39,592 nucleotides of DNA from the NCBI GenBank assembly GCA_025964355.1, contig JAOPZB010000210.1, positions 1 to 39,592 on the forward strand. Direction: 5' to 3'. The stretch comes from Solirubrobacterales bacterium (GTDB lineage: Bacteria > Actinomycetota > Thermoleophilia > Solirubrobacterales > Solirubrobacteraceae). Under the pieces are notes generated by a model, which saw nothing but the letters and a program-made list of their open reading frames with translations, did no database searches and was not told where the DNA came from. The translations under genes were made by a program, and so were the position numbers. Position 1 is the first letter of the stretch, and each line of letters starts with the position of its first letter. Shown piece after piece: positions 1 through 8,871 of this stretch.

Positions 1-1231
1 AGGTGACGATCACGAAGTCGGCCAGGCGCGCGGCGATCTCCCCCATCAGTGGACGCTTGCCGCGGTCGCGATCTCCGCCCGCACCGAATACGCAGATGAC
101 GCGCGCCCTGCCGCCCTCCCCCTCCCCGGCCAGCTCACGCGCCGCACCCAGCACGTTCTCGAGCGAGTCGGGGGTGTGTGCGTAGTCGACCAGGACGGCG
201 AAGTCCTGGCCCTCGTCGACCGGCTCGAAGCGGCCGGGGACGTGCACGCCCTGCTCCAGCGCATCCACGAGCGTGTCGAGGTCGTGGCCGAGCGCATGCG
301 TGGCGGCCACCGCGCCGAGCGCGTTCGCGACGTTGAAGCGGCCGGGCATCGGCAGCGCCACCTCCCGCCCACCCTCGGGCGTTTGCAGCGCGAAGCGGCA
401 GCCGTCGAACTCGCACCGAAGGTTCGTCGCGCTGTAGTCGGCGGGTTGATCCACGGCGAAGCTTCGGACGCCCTCGATCTCGCCCGCCAGCTTGCGGCCG
501 TAGGCGTCGCCGACGTTGACGATGCTGACGCCGGGCGGTTCGCCGACGGCCGGTGCGAACAGCCGCCGCTTGGCCTGAAAGTAATCCTCCATCGTGCCGT
601 GGAAGTCGAGGTGGTCGCGCGTCATGTTGGTGAACACTGCGGCTGCGAACGGGATCGCATCGGTGCGTGCGAGTTCGAGCGCATGCGAGGACACCTCCAT
701 CGCGCAGGCGCGATCGCCTCCCTCCAGCATCGCGCGCAGATCCGCCTGCAGATCGATCGCCTCGGGCGTCGTACGCTGCACGGCGAGCTCGCGCCCGCCG
801 ACGACCGACTTGACGGTGCCGAGCAGCCCGCATTGCAGTCCACTGGCCGCCAGCAGCGCCCGTAGGAGGTAGGTCGTGGTCGTCTTGCCGTTCGTGCCGG
901 TCACGCCGAGCACCTGCAGCTCGCGCGCCGGATCGCCGTAGAAACGAGCCGCGAGGGGAGCCATCGCGGCACGGGCGGAGTTGACCAGGACCTCCGGTAC
1001 GCCGAGGCCGAGAGCGCGCTCGACCACGAGCGCCGCGGCGCCGGCCCGCACGGCCTGAGGGGCGAACTGGTGTCCGTCGACCCGAAGGCCGCCCACGCAG
1101 AAGAACAGGTCTCCGGGGGCCACCGCGCGACTGTCGTAGGCCAACCCGGTGATGTCCACCGATGGCGCCCCGTCGCCCGCGCGGGGGCGCGCGCGGGGGT
1201 CCAGTCCTGCGGTCAACTCGTCGAGCCTCAT
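1..1231 (-). CDS. murE: UDP-N-acetylmuramoyl-tripeptide synthetase MurE, 3' end truncated by window edge
   Basis: Minus-strand open frame from ATG at 1231 off the left edge (absent from ORF track because it has no stop in the window). Translation MRLDELTAGLDPRARP...GLAYDSRAVAPGDLFFCVGG...VTGTNGKTTTTYLLRALL...TPEAIDLQADLRAMLEGGDRACAMEVSSHAL...DHLDFHGTMEDYFQAKRRLF...VLVDYAHTPDSLENVL has Mur ligase motifs; lies next to ftsI. Confidence 0.95.
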   Translation of the reverse strand, partial: MRLDELTAGLDPRARPRAGDGAPSVDITGLAYDSRAVAPGDLFFCVGGLRVDGHQFAPQAVRAGAAALVVERALGLGVPEVLVNSARAAMAPLAARFYGDPARELQVLGVTGTNGKTTTTYLLRALLAASGLQCGLLGTVKSVVGGRELAVQRTTPEAIDLQADLRAMLEGGDRACAMEVSSHALELARTDAIPFAAAVFTNMTRDHLDFHGTMEDYFQAKRRLFAPAVGEPPGVSIVNVGDAYGRKLAGEIEGVRSFAVDQPADYSATNLRCEFDGCRFALQTPEGGREVALPMPGRFNVANALGAVAATHALGHDLDTLVDALEQGVHVPGRFEPVDEGQDFAVLVDYAHTPDSLENVLGAARELAGEGEGGRARVICVFGAGGDRDRGKRPLMGEIAARLADFVIVT

Positions 1232-1292
1232 CGGCAGATTCCCCGCTTGAGCATGCCGATGAGTCTAGTTTCCACCCCCGCTGGAGCCCTCG

Positions 1293-2954
1293 CTAGCCCG
1301 GCGCGATGCCCATATAGGGCAGCGCGAAGCTCATGATCTGACCGAACGCGGGGGCGGCCACGGTCCCCCCGTAGATCGACCCCGTCTGCGGTTCGTCGAC
1401 GACCACGGCGCACAGCAGCTTCGGGTCCGAAGCCGGGGCGAAGCCGATGAACGACGCGATGTATGCGGTCTTGGAGTATTCCCCGGTCGCGGGGTCGATC
1501 TTGCTCGCCGTACCCGTCTTGCCGGCAAGCTGGTAGCCGGGGATCGACACCTCACTGGCGGTGCCGCCCGGTGCGAGCACCCCTTCGAGCATGTGACGCA
1601 CCGCGGCGGCCGTGGCGCTGGAGATCACGCGGCGCCCCGCCGGCTGCGGCCGGGTTCGGCCGTCGATCGCGCTCAGCAGGTGAGGCGGATGCAGAATCCC
1701 GCCGTTGGCGATCGCCGAATAGGCGCTCGCCATCTGAATCGGCGTGACGAGCTCGCCCTGCCCGATCGGCAGATTGCCCATCGAGGAACCCGAGTACTTG
1801 GCCAGCGGGAGCGCCAGACCCCTCTCCTCGCCGGGGAGCTCCACGCCGGTGGGCGTTCCGAACCCGAACCGGTGCACCCAGGAGTTGAAGCGCGTTGCGC
1901 CCTCGAGCAGGCCGATCTTGATCGCGCCGACGTTGCTGGAGCGGGCGAGGATCTGGGAGGTCGTGAGGGTTTCTTCGCCATGTTCGGTGTCGTCGTGGAT
2001 GGTCCGGTCGGCGACGTGTATCTGGTCGGGGATGTTGAAGCCCGTGTCTGGCGTGATCAGGCCTTCCTGGAGGGCACCCGAGATGGTCACCGCCTTGAAC
2101 GTCGAGCCCGGTTCGTAGGCGAAGCCGACGGCACGGTCCTCTTGCGCCGCCGACGACGAGGCGCCAGGGTCGTTGGCGTTCACCTGCGGCCAGTTGGCCA
2201 CGGCCAGCAGGGCGCCGCTGCGGGGATCCATCACGATCGCGGTCGCGTCCTTGGGATTGAAAACGCGCCCGACCGCTCCGAGCACCTCTTCGGTTCGCTG
2301 CTGGATGTTCGTGTCGAGCGTCAGCGCCAGCGACGCGCCGGGCGTCACAGGGCTCGTTTCGGTGATCGAGACCGGCTGGCCGATCGCGTCGCTTACGACG
2401 CGACGCTCGCCGGAGCGTCCACCGAGGAGCTTGTTGCGCGAATACTCGAGCCCCGCCAGGCCCTTGCCTTCGGTGCCTACGAAGCCGAGCACCTGGGCGG
2501 CGAGCGTGCCGCGCGGGTAGACGCGGCGCATGACCGGAGCGCCGCTGACGCCTGGGATCTTCAGCGCCATCACGGCGTCGGCCTGATGCGCCGGGAGCGC
2601 TCTGGCCAGGTACACGAAACCGCTGCGGCGCGTGAGCTTGGTGAGCACGCTGGACTGCGTGGCGCCGAGCAGGGGGGCCAGCCGCCGAGCTGCGCCGAGT
2701 GGGTCGGCGATCAGATAAGGGTCTGCCGAGACGTCGCGTGCGGGCTCGGAGACGGCCAGGTCCACCCCGTTGCGGTCGGCGATGGCTCCGCGCTGCGCGG
2801 TGACCGGTTCGTTTGTCAGCTGCTGAGCGCTGGCCGCCTGGCGCAGTGTCCCGCCGCGCAGCAGGCCGAGGTAGACCGTGCGCCCGGCGGCGAGGACGAG
2901 CAGGAGAAAGAACAGCCCGAAGATCCCCCCGATGCGGCGTTGGACGACGGCCAC
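1293..2954 (-). CDS. ftsI: Peptidoglycan D,D-transpeptidase FtsI / class B penicillin-binding protein
   Basis: 553 aa, N-terminal TM, PBP dimerisation region, SxxK (YEPGSTFKAV), SxN (SSNVGAI), KTG (LAGKTGTASK). Confidence 0.95.
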   Translation of the reverse strand: MAVVQRRIGGIFGLFFLLLVLAAGRTVYLGLLRGGTLRQAASAQQLTNEPVTAQRGAIADRNGVDLAVSEPARDVSADPYLIADPLGAARRLAPLLGATQSSVLTKLTRRSGFVYLARALPAHQADAVMALKIPGVSGAPVMRRVYPRGTLAAQVLGFVGTEGKGLAGLEYSRNKLLGGRSGERRVVSDAIGQPVSITETSPVTPGASLALTLDTNIQQRTEEVLGAVGRVFNPKDATAIVMDPRSGALLAVANWPQVNANDPGASSSAAQEDRAVGFAYEPGSTFKAVTISGALQEGLITPDTGFNIPDQIHVADRTIHDDTEHGEETLTTSQILARSSNVGAIKIGLLEGATRFNSWVHRFGFGTPTGVELPGEERGLALPLAKYSGSSMGNLPIGQGELVTPIQMASAYSAIANGGILHPPHLLSAIDGRTRPQPAGRRVISSATAAAVRHMLEGVLAPGGTASEVSIPGYQLAGKTGTASKIDPATGEYSKTAYIASFIGFAPASDPKLLCAVVVDEPQTGSIYGGTVAAPAFGQIMSFALPYMGIAPG

Positions 2955-2957
2955 CGA

Positions 2958-3803
2958 TTATCCCGTCGGGCCTGCCTGGGTGCCACCGGCGGGCGTCGAT
3001 TCGGTGGAGCCGCCGCCGGTGGCGGCGCCGGGTGGCGGAGCTGGCGAGGCGCCCGACGGCTGCGTGGTGGCGCTCGAAGGCGCGGAGCTCGATTCGCCTG
3101 ACGGCTGTGCGGTCTGACCGGCCGGCGCGCTCGCTTCGCCCGCTGGCGAGGATTCGCCCGACGACGGCGGTTCGGACGCTGACGTGCCGGCCTGTTCGCT
3201 TGCGCCTTGGGGGGCGGCGCTCGCCTGGCTGGCGCCAGCGCCTGCGACCGCTTCGCTTGATCCTTCGCTCGAGGCATGGACGGGCGTCCTCAGCGCGCTG
3301 GCGGCGCGGGCCCCATCGACATGGGGGCGGGCCGTCAGGAAGCGAAACGCCCCGACCGGCACCAGCGACATCCCCAGTTGCGTCGCGCGCGCCTCGACGC
3401 GTTCCCCGGCGGTCAGTTCGGAGTTCTGGATGCTGAGCGCCGCGTTTTCGCGCTGCAGCACGGACTCGCGCTCGAGCGTCCGTCCGATGCTCGAGTTGAG
3501 CTTGAGCAGTCCCAGCTGCAGAGTGACTATCCCGATCAGGGCGAACGCCACCAGGGCGATCGCCGTCCTGCCACGGATCAGCTGATCGAGCAGCCTGTTG
3601 CGGGAAACCCTGTCCAGCAGGCCGAGCAGGCCGATCGCCAGGCCGCCGTCGCGCTCGGATGGGCGCCGCGCGGGCAGCGTGCCTGGGGCGGCGCGTGCCG
3701 GACCTGAGACGCGCCTCGGCCGCACCGGGGCCGTGCGCGGGCGCCCGGGGGCACGGCGACCGGGGTGCACCGCCGGAGCCGCTGCTGCGGCGGGCGGCGT
3801 CAT
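2958..3803 (-). CDS. FtsL-like cell division protein with long extracytoplasmic Pro/Ser/Gly/Ala-rich tail
   Basis: Between rsmH and ftsI; single TM (TAIALVAFALIGIVTLQLGLLKL) followed by coiled-coil (IGRTLERESVLQRENAALSIQNSELTAGERVEARATQLGM). Start set at ATG 3803, overlapping the rsmH stop; ORF track extends it to 3950. Confidence 0.75.
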   Translation of the reverse strand: MTPPAAAAAPAVHPGRRAPGRPRTAPVRPRRVSGPARAAPGTLPARRPSERDGGLAIGLLGLLDRVSRNRLLDQLIRGRTAIALVAFALIGIVTLQLGLLKLNSSIGRTLERESVLQRENAALSIQNSELTAGERVEARATQLGMSLVPVGAFRFLTARPHVDGARAASALRTPVHASSEGSSEAVAGAGASQASAAPQGASEQAGTSASEPPSSGESSPAGEASAPAGQTAQPSGESSSAPSSATTQPSGASPAPPPGAATGGGSTESTPAGGTQAGPTG

Positions 3804-4912
3804 GCCGGCGCTCCCTGCTCGTCCGTGAGCTTCCTGGCGGCGCGCAGACGAGCCGAGGACGCTCGCGGATTGCGCGCGACCTCGTCGGCCGAGGGCGTGA
3901 TCGATCGGCGGCTCAGCAGCGCCGCTTCGGGCTCGCGTCCGCAAGCACACACCGGCAGGTCAGGCGGACAGATGCAGCCGCGCGCCCGCGCCCCGAGGAA
4001 GCGCTTCACGCGCCGATCCTCGAGCGAGTGGAACGAGATGCCGGCCAGCACTCCCCCCTCCCGCAACACGCCCCAGGCGAGCGGCAGGGCGCGATCCAGC
4101 TGACCCAGCTCATCGTTCACCGCGATCCGTAGCGCCTGGAACGAGCGCTTGGCGGGATGCCCGCCGCCGAAGCGGGCGGGCGCCGGGATCGCGGAGTTGA
4201 TCGTGTCGACGAGCTCAAGCGTCGTCGCGATCGGCGTCTGCGCGCGACGCCGGACGATCGCCCGCGCGATCGCGCCGGCGTGGCGCTCCTCGCCGAAATC
4301 CCGCAGCAACTGAGCCAAGCGGCGCTCGTCCCACTCCGAGACGACGTCGCGGGCGCTGAGCGCCTGGGTGGGATCCATGCGCATGTCAAGCGGGGCGTCG
4401 TATGAGTAGGAGAACCCGCGCGTCCGCGTGTCGACCTGCATCGAGGACATGCCCAGGTCGAAGTAGGCCATGTCGGCGCGCACGCCCTCGTCGGAGAGCT
4501 GCTCGAGCGCCTCAGCGTAGCCGGCGCGGATGAAGCGCAGCGAGCATGCGGTCTCGGCCGCGAGCGCCGCGAAGCGCTCCTCCGCCAGCGGATCGCGGTC
4601 GATCGCGACGAGCGTGCCGCGCGGGCCGAGCCGATCGGCGAGCAGCCGAGCATGACCACCATCGCCGAAGGTGCAGTCGATCGCCGTCTGCCCCGGCTGG
4701 GGGTCCAGCAGCTCGAGCAGCTCGTCGGCCAGCACGGGGGTATGCGAGGTGCCCTGGGCGACGCCTGCGGGACCGCCCGCGCTCTGCGGACGCCCCGCTC
4801 GCCGGCCCGACCCGGCCTTGCTGGCCCCGCCGCCCCGGCGCCGCCGCGCAAGATCGGGTGCACGCCCGTCGGCATGCCGGTCGTCCGCGATGTCAAGCAG
4901 CGTCGTCGACAC
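3800..4912 (-). CDS. rsmH: 16S rRNA (cytosine(1402)-N(4))-methyltransferase RsmH (MraW)
   Basis: HTPVLADELLELLDPQPGQTAIDCTFGDGGHARLLADRLG...DLGMSSMQVDTRTRGFSYSYDAPLDMRMDP...FQALRIAVNDEL...ISFHSLEDRRVKRF. Proposed GTG start at 4912 overlapping mraZ end. Confidence 0.93.
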   Translation of the reverse strand: MSTTLLDIADDRHADGRAPDLARRRRGGGASKAGSGRRAGRPQSAGGPAGVAQGTSHTPVLADELLELLDPQPGQTAIDCTFGDGGHARLLADRLGPRGTLVAIDRDPLAEERFAALAAETACSLRFIRAGYAEALEQLSDEGVRADMAYFDLGMSSMQVDTRTRGFSYSYDAPLDMRMDPTQALSARDVVSEWDERRLAQLLRDFGEERHAGAIARAIVRRRAQTPIATTLELVDTINSAIPAPARFGGGHPAKRSFQALRIAVNDELGQLDRALPLAWGVLREGGVLAGISFHSLEDRRVKRFLGARARGCICPPDLPVCACGREPEAALLSRRSITPSADEVARNPRASSARLRAARKLTDEQGAPA

Positions 4913-5336
4913 GTGCCGTGACCTCTGCGACGCCGCTGAGCAGCGCCGATCGATGTTCGTTCCAGGCGGCCTTGTCCCAGAGCTCCAGGCGATCCCCCAC
5001 CCCGACCACGATGACATCCTTGGCCAGCCGCGCGTGCTCGCCGAGGAAGCCGGGGACCATTATGCGCCCGGCGGCGTCGAGCTCGGCGTCATGGGAGCTG
5101 CCGTAGAAGAAGCGTTCGAGCTCGGTCAGGCGCGAGGAGAGCGGCGGCAGCTCGGCGAGCGCCCGCCGTGTGTAGCTCTCGTACTCCTCCGGGCGCCACA
5201 CGCCGACGCACGGCTTCAGGTCGACCGGCATGGCGAGCACGACCCCCTCGGCCAGCGCCGCCCGGTAGCGCGCCGGCACGGTGAGGCGGTTCTTCGCGTC
5301 GAGCGTATGGTCGAAGGTGCCACGGAAGGGTGCCAC
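4893..5336 (-). CDS. mraZ: Transcriptional regulator MraZ
   Basis: FRGTFDHTLDAKNRLTVPARYRAAL...LDAAGRIMVPGFLGEHARLAKDVIVVGVGDRLELWDKAAW, two SpoVT/AbrB-like MraZ repeats; GTG start at 5336. The longer ORF to 5831 is a spurious N-terminal extension. Confidence 0.93.
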   Translation of the reverse strand: MAPFRGTFDHTLDAKNRLTVPARYRAALAEGVVLAMPVDLKPCVGVWRPEEYESYTRRALAELPPLSSRLTELERFFYGSSHDAELDAAGRIMVPGFLGEHARLAKDVIVVGVGDRLELWDKAAWNEHRSALLSGVAEVTARVDDAA

Positions 5337-5411
5337 GGGAGCTCCAGAGTTGTTTACCGAGCCGAGGTGGAGGAGTGGGAGGAGCCCCTCCACCCCGGCT
5401 CGCTGTGCGCG

Positions 5412-5440
5412 AACATACCCCACTTCCCCCCACAATGCAA
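5412..5440 (-). promoter_or_regulatory. Candidate sigma70-like promoter of mraZ (TTGCAT-N17-TATGTT) containing MraZ-box-like TGGGG-N5-TGGGG repeats
   Basis: Minus strand reads TTGCAT TGTGGGGGGAAGTGGGG TATGTT; -35/-10 spacing is 17 nt; TGGGG GGAAG TGGGG lies between them. MraZ is known to bind TGGGN direct repeats upstream of mraZ. Confidence 0.6.
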
Positions 5441-5688
5441 CCCTGATTGCACATCTTTTCCCACAACAGCCCTCGTTGGCGCCCGGGCGCAACGAACTGG
5501 CCGCAAAGCGACCGTTTTCGGCCGCCGCCGGCCGCGCCGCCAGAATCGTTCGGCGATGCAGGATCGCGTGCATATCGCTGAGATGAAACGCTGCTTGCCG
5601 AGCGGCTTCCGACTTGCAAGGACACGCGCCGTGCACGTACCATCGCCTCCCCCGCCGGTCCGACAGGGCCGCTAGAAAGGACGGCCCC

Positions 5689-7440
5689 TTGCTCCGAGTC
5701 CCGAGCCGCCAGCGCTCCACCAGCCACCTGCGTCCACCCGCCGCCGTCATGCGCGGCGGCGCGACGGTCGTGCTGGGGGCCGTCGCCGCGGCGGCGCTCA
5801 CGGGATGCGGCGGCTCGCACGCCAGTGCCACCGCCGCCGACCCCGCCGGTGCCGTCCCTGCCTCGGCGCCGCTTTACGCCGGCGCGACAGTGCGTCCCAC
5901 GGGCGAGCAGAAGACGGCCGCTCTCGCGGTCGGCCGCACGCTCACCCATCAGGCCGACCCCTACCTGCGACTCACGCAGCTGTTGCAGACGCCGGGCTCG
6001 CCGACGCTCAGCTTCTCGCGCGACGTGGCTCCGTGGCTCGGACCGAAGGCCGGCATCTTCCTCACCTCGCTTCAGGCATCGGGCAAGGCGCAGAGCGCGC
6101 TGGTGCTGTCGCTTCTCCAGGGTCTCGGAGGCCCCGCCGCCGGCGGGTTCCCCTTTGGGGGCGCCGGCGCGGGCGCCGCTCAGGGAGCGATCGTGCTCGA
6201 CACCAGCGACACGGGCAAGGCCCGATCGTTCCTGGCGTCCCAGGCTCGCCATGCCGGCGCGCACGCCGCGACCTATCGCGGCGTCTCCTATCAGGCGACC
6301 GCCGCGGGCGTCGCCTTCGCCCTCGTCGGCAAGTTCGCGGTGATCGGCACCGAGAGCGCGGTGCGCAGCGTCATCGAAACCACTCAGGGCGGCCCTGCGC
6401 TCGTGCACGCGAGCGGCTACGCGAGGCTCCTCGCCGGCGCTCCCACGGAAGCGATAGCCCATGTGTACGCGAACGCGGCGGCGGGCGCCAAGGAATCGAC
6501 GGGCCTGCTGCCCCTGCTCATCGGCAGGCGTGAAGCCAACCTCTCACTCGTGGCATCGAAAAGCTCAGTCGCGCTCGACGCCGACACGCTTGCGGCCGGC
6601 TCGGGCGGCGCAGCGGGCGGGCTGCTCGGCGCGGGCGCCGACGGCGCGCAGGCTCTCGGCGAACTACCGGCGGACTCCTGGCTGGCGTTTGGGCTCGGGC
6701 ACCTGGGCGCGAGCCTCGGCGAAGACGTTCGCGCACTGCGGGCGCTGGCTTCCCTGGGGAGCTCGCTGCAGGCGAGCGGCGGGGAAGGCGGGAGCTCGCT
6801 GACGCTCAACCTCAAGAGCCTGCTCGACGCACTGCTGACGCCGCTGGCGGCGCTCGGCGCTGAAACCCCGCAGGCGCGTCAGGACTTCACGCGCTGGATG
6901 GGCTCGGGCGGCATATTCGCCAGCGGTGGCAACCTGCTCGAACTCAAGGGGGCCGTCGTCATCTCCTCGAGCGACCGCGCGGCGTCCCGAGCGGCGGTCG
7001 CAAAGCTCGCCGCGCAGCTGCGCAGGGGCGGGTCTGTGCAGCCGGTTTCGATCGCCGGCACCGATGCAGCCGTCGCAGCCCGGGTGAACGGTCTGCCGCT
7101 GATGCTCGACATCGCGAGCGGCGTTGACTCCAGCGGCCACGCGAAGTTCGTGCTCGGACTCGGCGAAGCATCGGTGACGGCCGCCCTGAGCCCGGCGAGC
7201 GCGCTCGCCGGGGCGCCGTCCACAGCCGCGGCGGCGTCGGCTCTCGGCGAAGGCATCCACCCCAACCTGATCGCCGACGTCCCGACGCTGCTGAGCCTTC
7301 TCGAAGGCGTCGGCCTCACCGAAGATCCGACCCTGTCGAAGGTGCTGCCATACCTGCGCAGCGTCACGACGATCGCCGGAGGGACTCGCGGCCTCGGCGC
7401 AGGCGTGCAACGCGCGCGGGTCGTTCTCGCGCTGCATTAG
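5689..7440 (+). CDS. DUF3352-like putative lipoprotein
   Basis: Signal with lipobox (VVLGAVAAAALTGCGG), repeated beta-rich substrate-binding-like architecture typical of actinobacterial DUF3352 proteins. TTG at 5689 is preceded by GAAAGGA; ATG at 5749 is an alternative start. Confidence 0.65.
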   Translation: MLRVPSRQRSTSHLRPPAAVMRGGATVVLGAVAAAALTGCGGSHASATAADPAGAVPASAPLYAGATVRPTGEQKTAALAVGRTLTHQADPYLRLTQLLQTPGSPTLSFSRDVAPWLGPKAGIFLTSLQASGKAQSALVLSLLQGLGGPAAGGFPFGGAGAGAAQGAIVLDTSDTGKARSFLASQARHAGAHAATYRGVSYQATAAGVAFALVGKFAVIGTESAVRSVIETTQGGPALVHASGYARLLAGAPTEAIAHVYANAAAGAKESTGLLPLLIGRREANLSLVASKSSVALDADTLAAGSGGAAGGLLGAGADGAQALGELPADSWLAFGLGHLGASLGEDVRALRALASLGSSLQASGGEGGSSLTLNLKSLLDALLTPLAALGAETPQARQDFTRWMGSGGIFASGGNLLELKGAVVISSSDRAASRAAVAKLAAQLRRGGSVQPVSIAGTDAAVAARVNGLPLMLDIASGVDSSGHAKFVLGLGEASVTAALSPASALAGAPSTAAAASALGEGIHPNLIADVPTLLSLLEGVGLTEDPTLSKVLPYLRSVTTIAGGTRGLGAGVQRARVVLALH

Positions 7441-7451
7441 TGGCAGCTCGC

Positions 7452-8681
7452 TCAGGGCACGGTCAGCTCGCGGGAGAAGGACGGTCGCCCGCCGACCACG
7501 CGGTCGACGCCATAGCGCGACAGCGTGGTTTCGCCGTCCGGGCGGATCGAGTAGCGCCCGATCACCGAGTCGCGGTTGCGGGTCGAAAAGAAACGGTCGA
7601 TCACGACCTGGCGGTCATTGCCATGAGCGCCGGCGCTGCGAATCGCGTCCAGCACCACGCTCATCGCCTCATAGCCGTACAGCGCGTAGGGTCCGCCTGC
7701 GCTGCCAAAGTCGCGACCGTAGTCACTCAGCACGCGCTGCGCCCGCCCCGGGTAGAGCGCGGTCGACAATGCCGGCGTGGTCAGGTAGGTGTTGGCGCCG
7801 GCGGCGCCGATCTGGGAGGTGAACGCTTCGTCTGCCATCGCGCTCGTGCCGAGCAGCAGCAGTCCCGGGTCGGCGGCGTGCAACTGGCGCCACAGCGAGA
7901 CCGCGCCCAGTCCATCCGAGCCGGCCAGGAAAACGGCCTGCGCGCCGCTCTTGACGATCCTTTCTATCTCGCCCGTGTAGAGGGTGCCCGGTGCAAGCGT
8001 GAGGCTGTCGTGTGCCGCGACAGCGATCCCTGCGCGGGCGGCGCCAGCCGAGACGATGTCCGACAGCGGAAGGTGAAACGGATCCTGATCGTCGATCACG
8101 TAGACGCTGCGCACGCCGAGCAGCCGCATCAGCTTGACCTGCGCGCCACCCTCGATCGAGTCGCCCGGGGGCAGGCGTCCGAACGTGCGCCGGCCGGTCG
8201 GATAGAAACGGCCCGGCTCGTCCTGGCCGGCGTCGAGCGAGGACGTGAGGCCGACATAGGGGCTGCCCGCGCTGACCTGGAGGATCCCGGCCGCGTTGAT
8301 GAGCGGCAGCGAGATCGCCGTCGCCGCGGAGTTGTAGTCGCCGAGGTAGGCGATCGTGCTCGTGTCCTGCGCGGCCGTCTTTGCATCTGAAGCGGTGATG
8401 CCGGGATCCCAGCGCCCGTTCTTGGGGCTCGAGTCATCGAGCGACACGTAGCCGATCTTGAACGCCCCGGCGTGGCCGCCCGCGTCGGCGAGCGCCTGCT
8501 TCTCGCCGTCGACGATCTGGCGGGAGATCGCCGCCGTCGGGCCTTGAAGGGGAAGGCTCGAATAGATGGCGAGCTGATTGCCCGCGGCCTGGGAGGCGCC
8601 TGACACGCCGGTGCCTCCGCAGCCGGCGGCTCCCGGGATAACGGCGGCGAGAGCGGCTAGACCCAGCCAGCGCGCACGCAC
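7452..8681 (-). CDS. Branched-chain amino acid ABC transporter-type substrate-binding lipoprotein (LivK/periplasmic binding protein type 1 fold)
   Basis: Lipobox (VIPGAAGCGGTG), IYSSLPLQGPTAAISRQIVDGEKQAL, YLGDYNSAATAISLPLINAAGILQVSAGSPYVGLT, GAQAVFLAG, YALYGYEAMSVVLDAI. Confidence 0.85.
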   Translation of the reverse strand: MRARWLGLAALAAVIPGAAGCGGTGVSGASQAAGNQLAIYSSLPLQGPTAAISRQIVDGEKQALADAGGHAGAFKIGYVSLDDSSPKNGRWDPGITASDAKTAAQDTSTIAYLGDYNSAATAISLPLINAAGILQVSAGSPYVGLTSSLDAGQDEPGRFYPTGRRTFGRLPPGDSIEGGAQVKLMRLLGVRSVYVIDDQDPFHLPLSDIVSAGAARAGIAVAAHDSLTLAPGTLYTGEIERIVKSGAQAVFLAGSDGLGAVSLWRQLHAADPGLLLLGTSAMADEAFTSQIGAAGANTYLTTPALSTALYPGRAQRVLSDYGRDFGSAGGPYALYGYEAMSVVLDAIRSAGAHGNDRQVVIDRFFSTRNRDSVIGRYSIRPDGETTLSRYGVDRVVGGRPSFSRELTVP

Positions 8682-8688
8682 GCGGCTC

Positions 8689-8850
8689 CTAGCCGCGACG
8701 GCTCGGGAGGTAGCCGGAGAGGATCCGCAGCGCCGCTCCGAGCAGGATGATCGCGGCGGAAAGCATGAACGCGTCGAAGCCTTTGGTGCCGAGCGCCCAC
8801 AAAACGATCCAGACGACGAGGCCCGCGGCGACGGTGAGGATCAGTCCCAT
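8689..8850 (-). CDS. 53-aa putative membrane protein
   Basis: Read by hand below the 60-aa ORF cut-off: MGLILTVAAGLVVWIVLWALGTKGFDAFMLSAAIILLGAALRILSGYLPSRRG; two hydrophobic segments; starts 22 nt after the trpA stop in the same direction. Confidence 0.7.
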   Translation of the reverse strand: MGLILTVAAGLVVWIVLWALGTKGFDAFMLSAAIILLGAALRILSGYLPSRRG

Positions 8851-8871
8851 GCCGGCGGAATCCTAGCTGGC

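Noticed and set aside
1593-3101. 502-aa plus-strand ORF antisense to ftsI
   Set aside because: Arg/Gly/Ala/His-rich composition without motifs; mirrors the high-confidence ftsI frame.
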